Below are positions 41,701-53,700 of a stretch of DNA of 64,000 nucleotides, piece by piece. This stretch comes from Mytilisepta virgata (lineage: Eukaryota; Mollusca; Bivalvia; Mytilida; Mytilidae). The notes below the pieces were generated by a model that was given only the letters and a program-made list of their open reading frames with translations, was not told the origin of the DNA and did not search any database. Made by a program: the position numbers and the translations under genes. The stretch's first letter is position 1, and each line of letters starts with the position of its first letter. The stretch is taken from NCBI GenBank assembly GCA_028015205.1, contig CM051521.1:71222314-71286313 (forward strand). The letters are read 5' to 3'.

Positions 41701-44700
41701 ATGCAAAAAATAAACCACACAGAAATGGTAAGATACTGTCAGAACTTAGATTTCCATCAGTCATAACCCTCAACTTCCTTACAATATTTTTTACCGTGGA
41801 ACTACCGTTGATTCTCGCTCTTAAGGCTACGTGTCCTATAAGACACAATACTAATTTCTTGGTTTCTGGAGTATTTAATTATGAAAGATTTAATTGTAAT
41901 TCCTTAGCAAAATTTTTAGCTCACCTGGCCAAAGGCCGTGTGAGCTTTTGTCATCACTTGGCGTCCGTCGTACCGTCCGTATGTTAACTTTTCACATTTT
42001 CATCTTCTCCTCTGAAACTAATTGGCCAAATGGAATTAAACTTGGTAGGAAGCATCCATGTAAGGTCCTTTATAAATTTCGCTCATTTCGTCTCGATTGG
42101 ACAACAAACATTGCCGCCATGGAAAATTGTTTCTGATTGGCTGAGTTTTCAAAAATCTTCTCCTCTGAAACTGCTTGGGCAAATGGAACAAAACTTGACA
42201 GGAAGCATATATGGGGGGGTCCTTCATAAAGTTTCCTTATTTCATTTCAATTGGACTACAAATATGGCGGTAATGGGCAGTTCTCGTTTCTGATTGGCTG
42301 ATATAAAAAAAATCTTCTCCTCTGAAATCACTTGGCCAAATGGAACGAAACTTGACAGGAAGCATCTATGGGAGGTTGTTTACAAACTTTCCTCATTTCG
42401 TCCTGATCCGGCAACAAACATGGCCGCTATGGAAAATTGTTGTTTCTCATTGGTTGATTGAGAAAAAAAAATTTCTGTGGAACTACTGGGCCTAATGGAT
42501 TGAAACTTGACAGAAAGTATCTATGGGAGGTTCTTTACAAAGTTTCCTCATTTTGTCCTGATCGTACTACAAATGTGGCCACCATGGACATTTTTTTTTA
42601 TGATTGGCTGATATAAAAAAACTCTTCTTCTCTGAAACTGCTTGGCCAAATGGAAAGAAACTTGATAGGAAGCATGTATTAGAGGTCCTTTATAAAGTTT
42701 CATTTTGTCCTGATCAGACTACAAATATGGCCGCCATGGGGCAGTTCTTGTTTCTGATTGGCCGATATAAAAAAATCTTCTTCTCTGAAATAGCTGGGCC
42801 AAATGGAACGAAACTTGACAGGAAGCATCTGTGGGAGGTCCTTTACAAAATTTCCCCATTCCGTCCTGATCGGGTAACAAACATGACCGCCATAGAAAAT
42901 TCTGTGAAAATGGTTGATTCTGTGGTATTGCTTGGCCAAATGGAATGAAACCTGACAAGAAGCATCTGTTAAAGTTTTTTACAAAGTTTTCTCATTTTGT
43001 CTAGATCATGCGACAAACATGTTCACAATGGGCAATTCTTGTTTTTGCCAGGTGAGTGATACAGGCTCAGCCCTCTGAGCCTCTAGTTAGAATATGCATA
43101 CATGGAATTAGTTCCTTTTGAATCGATTTTCTTTGACATTTCATATGCTTCCTTCAGTAAGGGGTTAATATTTAAAGTATTCAGTCTCACCAGTAGTGAT
43201 GGAATGATTATCGCCAACAATCGATTAGCGGCAGTTTTTGTGTCAGCGATCTTCATAATCGATTACAAAATTAAAAATTGAAAATCGGCGAAGTTTTTTT
43301 GTTACTAAAAACACCTAATTTTGAGGAAATTTGAAAAACTGTCTAAAGATATATTTCTTAAGGAGGTATTTTAAAAAGTTGCAGGCTGATAAAATATTAT
43401 CATCTTACTATATTTGTATTTCTGTAGTAACAGTGCAATGTTGGGATTATCACATTAAAGATGGCTACCAAAGAAATAAAAATGATCAACATGTGAACAA
43501 AGGTATTGCTTGGGATGGCAGTAAGAATTCATCAATAGCTGACAACTTAGAAACTTCTTTACACAGCTATGGCTCTTCTGGTTAGTAATTTTCTTTTTTT
43601 TAATTACCAGATTATATTCCAGGAAGAAAAGTCATTCATGCACATTATAGTTTAGAAAGAAAGCAAAAACACACATAAAGAAGTTTTATCATGACATATT
43701 AATGTTGTACAAAGGAATTACATGTAATATTAAAAGTATAAATAATCTTCAAAAATCTACAATGGGCGACCGAACAACACATTAATCCACAAATGTGTGT
43801 TAGGAAGTGACAGGTTACCTTGTCTGGAGAAGATCATTTCCTCAATTAGTCTTCAAGGCAGGTGAACAACATTTGGTTAAAGAATTCATAATATAGTGTA
43901 CATGTTAGTTTGCCTGTTATATGACTGTAATGTCATATATATATTGATAGGTCTAGTTTGAACAAGATCTTCTGTGCTTTTAATGTAGTTTTCAGTTCGA
44001 ATAATTTTTGACACTGAGACATTTTTGTTCGTCCAGTTTTAGCTCACCATGCATCCGCGTAATTGTCGTCGTCGTACATCGTCATCTGTTATCCGTCATC
44101 GTAAACTTTCCTTTAAAGATCTTCTATTCTGGGACCACTGGGCCAATTAAAACAAAAGTTAGCAGCTATGGTCCTTAGACCTTTCTCTTTCAGAAATATA
44201 TCCGATGACCCAAACCACCATTCAAGATGGCAGCCATAGGTGAACTAAGTTAGAGATAGGACCCTATCGGAAATTCACTTAAAGATATTCCTGTCTGAAA
44301 CCACTAAGATAATTGTAACCAAACTTGTCATCAATGGCCCTTTGGTGGGTTCTCTTTCAGAACTGTATCTGATGACTTGCACTGCCATCCAAGATTGTTG
44401 CTTTAGTTAACTGGCAAAGCAAAGAGGTACGTAAATACCCAGAACAACTGGAAAGCAAGTCATACCCCTGCCTTGATACAGGCATTTTCAAATGAAAATG
44501 ATGGGTTCAACCAGATTTTACCACATGCCAAAACTCCCACTTATTACAGTTGCTATAATTATTTATGGAAATGAATAGCTGCCAAAACATGTTACAGACT
44601 CACAAGTCACATCAGTAAATAGTGGTTAACATAGCTCAAGGAATTTCATCAAGACAATCCTTTATAAATTGTGAATTACTAGTAGGAAATGAATATTGAA

Positions 44701-47700
44701 ACTGAATATTTTTGTATGAAGTCTTGATATCTGCTAAAAAGTTTTATAGCCTTGATTTCATCAGTCTACTACTCAGACACTTTATTTTATTTGGAATTCC
44801 AAGTAGTCTCTACAAGCTCTAGCATAGCAAATTTATTTAGAGATATAGACTCCATATGCTGGGGAAGCAGGTATATTTCTACTGAGATGTGGAAAATTTA
44901 TAATTTCAAAATTAAAATCATCTCTCTTGTTATAAATTTTGGTGCTAAGTCAACCACTGTTGTCATATTTGAGATTAATGTCTAAGAAAGAGGCTGAGAA
45001 AGAAGTCTTGGTCGTTTCTTTAATATCATGTTCTGAAGGATATATTAATAGAATGGAAAAAAAAAACTAAGTATGTTGCGAAACAATAGATAACAGAAAA
45101 ATATATGGAAATTTTGACAGCTCACCATTTCTATTTATTTTTCTGTTATCTATTAATAGAATGTATTTATTTGTTAATAGAAAGAACATCATCAATATAT
45201 CTAAATTGCAGTTTTTATCTTATATCTCAAAAACTAAAGCATTAAGAGAAAAACTGACGGGGTAAAAATGGTCATCAGGTCAAGGTCTACCTGCCATGAA
45301 ATTTTCAGACGAATCAGTCAAACCTTCGTTGGGCTATCACCCCTGAATTGTTAATTTTAAGGAAATTTTGCAGTTTTAGGTTATTATCTTGAATATTATT
45401 ATAGATAAAGACAAACTGTACACAGCAAAAATGTTCAACAAAGTAAGATCTACAAATGAGTCAACATGACCAAAATCATTGATTGACCCTTTATAGGAAT
45501 TTTTGCCCTTTAAATACCATGTCTGACGTAAACTTTCCTTTAAAGATCATCTCTTCTGAAACCACTGGGCCAATTGGGACCAAACTTTGGTGGAATGGTC
45601 CTTTGATGACCCCCTTGCAAACCGACATGGCTGCTTTCAGTAAAGATAGAAAAAGGGGGGTGGGGGTGAATTTAAAAAATCTTCTATGAAACTACAAGGC
45701 CAATTGTAATCTAACATGGCAGTAATGGTCCTTAGGAGGCTCTCTTGCAGAATTATGTCTGATGACCCAGACTGTAAACTAAGATGGCTGCCACAGCCGA
45801 ACTTAGTTTAACATAGGACCTGATAGGAAAATTCATTTAAAAATCTTCTTGTCTGAAACCATTTGATCAATTGGAACCAGACTTCTGCAGCAATGGTCCT
45901 TAGGAGGTCCTCTTTCAGACATATGTCTGATTTCATGGACTGTGAACCAAGATGGCGATCACAGCCGAACTTTTTTTTTTTTGTGATTTGTTTTTTTTTA
46001 AAATGAAACATCAGAAGTCACAGTCCTCGACATATACACGCAGTTACACCACTAAAACATCATCAAATATATCATTTGCACAAAAAAATATATATGTTCA
46101 ACTAATTAACCACGACAAAAGAATATTTTGTCTTTAATTAACATATAATTAAACTATTACCATTTCCAAAGGTTGCCACTTTTTATCTATTCTATGTGCT
46201 TGTGCAGGGGATAAATAGCTAGCCGAATTTTTTTCTATATTAATATTTTAGATATTTTAGATATTGTAAACCACCTAAAAAATTTGGTACAGTATTTTTA
46301 CATTTACATCTATATATATAATATTTCAACATGAGAACAATATGATTAACAGAATCATATTCGTTTGATACACCTAAAATAATATGTTTTGGATTAAATG
46401 GTATAAGGACACCATAATTTTTTAAAAAGTTTGAAGCTTCTAGCCAAAAATTTTTAATAATATTACATTTCCCAAAAATATGGATTATAGTTTCTTTTAT
46501 TTCAGAACAAAAAGTACAAAGTTCTGTTTCTTTTAGATTACATTTATAAAGAAAAAAGTGGCATGGAAGAATCCTATGTAAAACCTTAAATTGAAAAATT
46601 TGAAGAAAGCCATAGTGTAAATGGAATGTCATTCTCCAATATGAGTATCTAATTCCGTTTCCATTTTCCCTGTGAAATCAGAGCTGTCTCTGGTACTTTA
46701 TCCAAAAAACATTTATAAAAATATTTACAAGGATTAGAAGAACATTTTAGTTTGTCAATTAAAACATTTTCAATATTATCTAGTTTATCATTATTCACTA
46801 TAAGCTTTTTTCCATGCAATTGGTATGGCACACAACAATCCATAATATTCTACAAAATTGATATTTATTCCATATTCAATTTTAAATTCTTCATATGTAT
46901 ACAGTTTCTTTTTTTTTTTACCATCTATCATTTATAAAAAAATACACCATTCTCACAATATTTCTCATAAATACACATATGATTCCCTACTTGTATATTT
47001 GGATTTAACCATATGGATTGTCTCAAAACATCTGTACTGTTCTCTACTCTTAATTCCTTTTCCTTGAGCTTTCCCAAATTTAATAAGATATCTCGCCAAA
47101 ATGGATTAAGCTTTTTGGATAATACTTTCAATCCCTCAGAGCACAAATATAAAATTTTATTCCTACCCCATTTTTACATCAGAGGACCGTCAGGGCCTCG
47201 GGTGTATTGCCATCGCCTAAATTTCCCGCTTATTTGCATATATTTAAATTAGTTTTGGAATGATAACCGACCTATAAAAATTATAGACCCGCGGACATTA
47301 TATAGTGCAAAATAAAATTCCTTATCGCTTCTTTTAAATTCATGTTTTCAATGAATACTCAGATTTTTTTTTAATCCAAATTAATAATATGAAAATGTTT
47401 TGTCGTTAGAAATATTAGTATATTAATCAAACAATCTTTAATATCAATGACGTATCGAAAAATTGTTGTTGCGGATGAATATATATAAATATATATATAG
47501 ATTTTTTAACTAAAACTGTGTGCTATGAACTACTGTTTGGATATATATATGTAGACAAGATTGTCAATGCATGAATAATGCTCTCATTCCCAATGCATCT
47601 ATACTAGTCATTACAATGTTAATGCCCTTTTTGCTAAGCCGATGGGGGCAGTCAATGTTACCGTTGTCTGTCTGTATGTAAATCTCTGTTCATCATGATA

Positions 47701-50700
47701 GTGATTTCTGTTTTATAATATTAATATGGCTCAACTGAATGTTATTAAATATATAAACAATGTTTATTATCACAAAAAAAACCCAGATAAATTTAAAATT
47801 TGGATTGTGTCCCTCTTATCATTATAGTTATATTTCCATTTATATGTGGAAATATTTTTACTATCTTAATAATATTTCGAACTCTTATTTGCCGCAGACA
47901 AATGTTAAACAAAACACTATTTATTTTAAAGTGCTCATTCCCACAAAAAAATTAATCAAACGCAAAATTGAATGGTGATTCTTTCACTATTCTAGAGACG
48001 TGTCCCATAGTAACTAATATGCAAGCAAGTACCACTGATACATTCACAAATTATTTACTGTTATAAATAGTTTAGAGTTATGTAAAACTACATGTATACA
48101 TGTATATGCTATGCGATGTGATGAACTTTTTGAAGTTTGATAAATGATTAATTTTTATGAATAATGTATATATGTTAGTCCATGGATATATTTATAGTTT
48201 TTTGCATTTTTTACTATTAATAATAGGTATAGATAGTCTATTGAACTGTATTAAATGGAAATAGCATGAATTCAATGGATAATACAATAATAAATCCAAA
48301 TGTTTATATATACCAGTTATGACATTTTTCAAAGTTATCTAATGGTCAATCCAAAGTTTGATTGTAACACATGTGATCCTTTTAATCCATTTTAGAATAT
48401 TAAGAGACTATACAAATGCTAGCTCAGCATACAAATAAATGATTTGAAAACATAACAGATATGCTAAATAAATAATAAAATGCTCAATTCTGTTCATATA
48501 ATATAGTCCTAATTTGAAAGTCATTATAACTGTATGCTTAGCATATATATAACTGGATTAAATCAAATATATGGGATCATGTAAAATGTTTCTCTTTAAT
48601 TCTAATATAAAAAAATGTATTTTGGTATATGTGAATATTTTAAGGAATATCAAATAGAAATTTACTACATATTATAGGAAAAGAGAGGTTCACGAAGGGT
48701 TAGAATGGCCCTAAATTGGTCAAGCGATTACAAATTTCAAATAGAAATACTTGTGATAATTCTATTAAGACTAAAATATACTATTTTGGCACCTACTATT
48801 AAATATCTTGAAGCTATGACCCCATAATTATACATTATTTGTATTTTTGATCAATTTTGTCTGCAATTTATATGTTTTGGCATAATTAACCATGGCCGCC
48901 ATACTATTCCGAAAAGTTTTTATTTTGATGAATTCTTTATCAAATTTTGAGTCTTTTGGTTACAAAATATTTTGGATTGTAGATGGTGGCCAAATTTTCC
49001 TAAAGCTTTCATGTCTGAAAATTGCACCAAATCATTATATTTGGACAAAATGGGCCTAGTTTGGAGAATGTAATGTACTATTATGAAAGAACTGATTTAT
49101 TGAGCGTTAATACATTTGAAATCGACCAATTTACGAACCAAATTGTGAACTATTTGGAGTTTAATTGTAAGATTTATATTTTAGACCGTTTTGGGCTATA
49201 AATGAACTGTGTCCTTTGAATAAGTGATATCACAATAACCATAATACTAAGTACCTGTTAGAAAATATCACTTTTACAGTACATTGTTAAAGATGAATAC
49301 ATTCCAACAATGACCAATATTAATGGTGTAATTCTATTTTAATTAAATTTATGAGATTATATATATACTGTTTTATATTGTTACATATATAAATGAAAAT
49401 TGAAACCAAACTGTTGTCATTATTGAAGAAAAGAAACGAAAAGGGAGGTATGATTGGTAATCAGACACAGAAACAAAATGATGAAAAAGAAATAAAGCTA
49501 ACCATACAACATCTTTACAATCAGAAAAAACTATACTAAAATCAGTTAGAAATAGCCATGAAATGACAAATATTAAACAATATAAATCTGAAAACTAATG
49601 GCCACATCAATGTACAAACAGAAAATCAAAAGATATACACCAAAGAATTACAAGCCCCGTTTTACAGGCCTCTAAGGACCAACGCATTCATATTGTAGTT
49701 GTGATCTGTATGTATGGTGCAAAATCATCTCATTGCTACTACCCATCCAGAGCACTTGAGATCACCCCAACTATTGGTGGGGTTAAGTTGCTCAGGCTTT
49801 AATTTTCTATGTTGTTTCTAGTGTACTCTTATTTGTCTTTTTCAGTTTTAGACATAATATTATCGATATATGAGTTTACTGTTCATGTGGTATCTTTCAC
49901 CCAAATATTACAATTTATCTGTTTTAATATGATTGTCTTGACCTCTTTCTCATAATTCAGTGACTAGTCAAAAAAATATTTGCTATGTTGATTCTCTGTC
50001 ATAAGTAATAAGCTTAAGATTTTTGCAAGTGTGCAACTATACAGTCATAATGCCAATCTAGCAGTTCTCATTTGACCACGTCAACATTTCATAGATAATT
50101 CACAAAGATAAGTTTCTTACTATAAGACAGTATCTCAGATATGATAGCAAATTATATTATGTGTACTATATTGTAAGGTGAACATCTGTCTGGCAGGTAC
50201 TGTATAAACACCTGTCATTTATCAATAATCCAACATAACTTGAGGTCCTCTGATGTTCAGTAATTCAGTACTTTGATTGTATGTAACTTCAAAGTAGAAT
50301 CTCCAGGGAGAGTCATTAAATGGATCTAAAAATTTATGTATCCATGACATCATCTTCTCATGGAAATTACAGATAGTCTTGTTTGTCTCTGAAAGTTCAA
50401 ACAATATCCCTAGTGATTTAAATCTCCCAGAAAAGTTCCAGGAGAGATCTTTTTCTGATCATTATTTTTCCTTGCTTTCCTTTTTTGAGCCAATCCATAT
50501 GGCTTTTGTTTTGTCAATATTTATCTCAAGTCCAGCACACTCAGTAAATGTTTCAAAAAGTTTTAAAGAATGATAGATTTTTCTTCTCCATACAGGACTA
50601 AAGAGGAATCATCTGCATATTGGCTAAGTAAAAATTCAGAGTCATTCACCATCACACCTGTTATATTTGAATTATTTTTAATAGAAGCACTCAATCTGCT

Positions 50701-53700
50701 CAATAGCTCAAGAATCAAAATAAATAGATAAGGAGACAGAGGATCCCCTTGTCGAACCCCTCTACCCAAGCTAAAAAATTTTGATATGTGCCCATATTAA
50801 GGACAGCACTAGAAACATCACAGTAGCATGCCTTAATCCATTTAATAACACTTGGACTAAACCCATAAAACTGTAAGGCTTCTTCAATAAAGAACCATTA
50901 AACTGTATCTAAGGCTTTTTCAAAGTCTACTAGCAATAGTAGACCAGGAATATTGTCTTCCTCCATTTTTTCTATCAAATCAAAAATAAGCCTAGTGCAT
51001 TCCCCAATATATCTATTTTTTAAGAAACCTTTTTGTGTTTTGACTAATAATATTTGCTAAGATTGGTTAAAGCCTGTTTGCTAAACTTGCAGTTGCAATC
51101 TTATAGTCAACGCAAAGAAGGGTATTCAGTCTCCAATTTTTAGCTCATGTGCCGTCCGTCCGACCTTTGTAACTGCAACTCCTCCTAAACTACTGAATGG
51201 AATTTGATGAAACTTTCAGAGAATCTTTATTACATGATGCTGTAGTGCACCTCCTATTTTAGATTTTGATCCGACCAACATTTGGGGTTTCCCATAGAAA
51301 AACATAGACTTTGACTTTCAGTGTGACTTCATCCCATGATGGCATTGTGCACCTCCTATTTTAGAATATGATCGGACCAATTTTGGGTTTCCCATTGGAC
51401 TTTGACTTTCAATGTGATGGGGGGTATCATGATGCCATCCGCAACTCCTCCTAAACCACTGTATGGAATTTGATGAAACTTTCAGAGGATCTTTATTACA
51501 TGATGCCATAGTGCACCTCCTATTTTAGATTTTGATCTGGTGAATATTTGGGGTTACCCATACCAAAACATGGACTTTGACATTCATTGTGATAGGGGTA
51601 CCATGATGCCATTCGCAACTCCTCCTAAACCACTGAATGGAATTTGATGAAACTTTCAGAGATTCTTTATTACATGATGCCATAGTGCACCTCCTGTTTT
51701 AGATTTTGATCTGATGAATATTTGGTGTTACCCATTCCAAAACATGGACTTTGACATTCATTGTGATAAGGGTACCATGATGCCATCCGCAGCTCCTCCT
51801 AAACCACTGAATGAAATTTGATGAAACTTTCAGAGGATCTTTATTACATGATGCTGTAGTGCACCTCCTATTTTAGATTTTGATCTGATGAATATTTGGG
51901 GTTCCCCATACCAACACATGGACTTTGCCATTCATTGTGATAGGGAGTTCCAGTATGCCATCTGCAACTCCTCTGAAACCACTGAATGGAATTTGATGAA
52001 ACTCATCTCACCGCTGTTGGAGTTTTCCTATTCAAAATATTGACATTTCCTTTCATGTATCTTTTGTAAGACGGGTATCAGGTAGTGAGCTTTGCTCACA
52101 GTATTTCTAGTTTTTATACGACCGCAAAATTTTTGCGGTCGTATATTGGTATGACATTGGCGTCGTCGTCGTCGTCCGAAGACATTTGGTTTTCGCAGTA
52201 TAACTTTAGTATAAGTTAATAGAAATCTATGAAATTTAAACACAAGGTTTATGACCACAAAAGGAAGGTTGGGATTAATTTTGGGAGTTTTGGTCCCAAC
52301 AGTTTAAGAATTAGGGGCCAAAAAAGGGGCCCAATAAGCATTTTTGGTTATTATCTTGGTGTAAGGGAGGTAATCCAAACACATTTAAAGTAAAATGTTG
52401 TGTATGATTCGATTACCTCCCTTACAAGTCATAAATTATGTATAAAGAAATGGGGGGGATGGGGGTGAAAACAAAATTTAGGGGGGGTAAATGAGAAATT
52501 GGGGGGGGGGGGCAATTTTTTTCTCATTTCAGATTTCAGAAATTAAAAAGAAAATTTCAAATTTTTTTTGCAAAAAAGGGGGAGGGGGGTTAGAATAATT
52601 TTTATTGTTTTTATACGACCGCAAAATTTTTGCGGTCGTATATTGATATAACGTTGGCGTCGTCGTCCGTCGTCGGCTTCGTCGTCCGAAGACATTTGGT
52701 TTTCGCACTATAACTTTAGTATAAGTTAATAGAAATCTATGAAATTTAAACACAAGCTTTATGACCACAAAAGGAAGGTTGGGATTGATTTTGGGAGTTT
52801 TGGTCCCAACAGTTTAAGAATTAGGGGCCAAAAAAGGGGCCCAATAAGCATTTTTCTTGGTTTTCGCACAATAACTCTAGTATAAGTAAATAGAAATCTA
52901 TGAAATTTTAACACAAGGTTTATGACCACAAAAGGAAGGTTGGAATTGTTTTTGGGAGTTTTGGTCCCAACAGTTTAGGAATTAGGGGCTAAAAAGGGGC
53001 CCAAATTAGCATTTTTCTTGGTTTTCGCACAATAACTTTAGTAGAAGTAAATAGAAATTTATGAAATTTAAACACGAGGTTTATGACCACACAAGGAAGA
53101 TTGGGATTGATTTTGGCAGTTTTGGTCCCAACAGTTTAGGGGCCAAAAGGGTCCAAAATTAAACTTTGTTTGATTTCATCGAAAATTGAACTATTGGGGT
53201 TCTTTGATATGCCGAATCTAACCGTGTATTTAGATTCTTAATTTTTGGTCCCGTTTTCAAATTGGTCTACATTAAGGTCCAAAGGGTCCAAAATTAAACT
53301 TAGTTTGATATTAACAAAAATTGAATTCTTGGAGTCCTTTGATATGCTGAATCTAAGCATGTACTTAGTTTTTTTATTATGGGCCCAGTTTTCAAGTTGG
53401 TCCAAATCGGGGTCCAAAATTAAAGCTAAAAAAGGGGTAAATTATTTTTTTTTGGGGGGGGGGGGCAATTCTCCACAGCATATTGTATTGCACAAGAAGC
53501 AAAAAATTGAATATAAATTCAAATCATATGACCAATTCTAAGTTCTTTGAATTCAGTTATTCTGTGTCAGAAACCTATTATGTGTCAAATATTTCAAGAA
53601 ATTTTCAATTGCACAGTATTGACCAATAGCAAGAAATCTTCAATTGCACAGTATTGCGCAATAGCAAGAAATTGATATGTGTGCCCAATTTTAAATTTTA

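Noticed and set aside
41728..41987. Extension of the large USP36 ORF past 41727
   Set aside because: There is a consensus donor AAATG|gtaaga, the phase matches exon i, and the extension runs into an A-family repeat.
43197..43300. Possible hAT-type terminus (cagtagtgatggaatgatta) near exon i
   Set aside because: No inverted partner or target duplication found.
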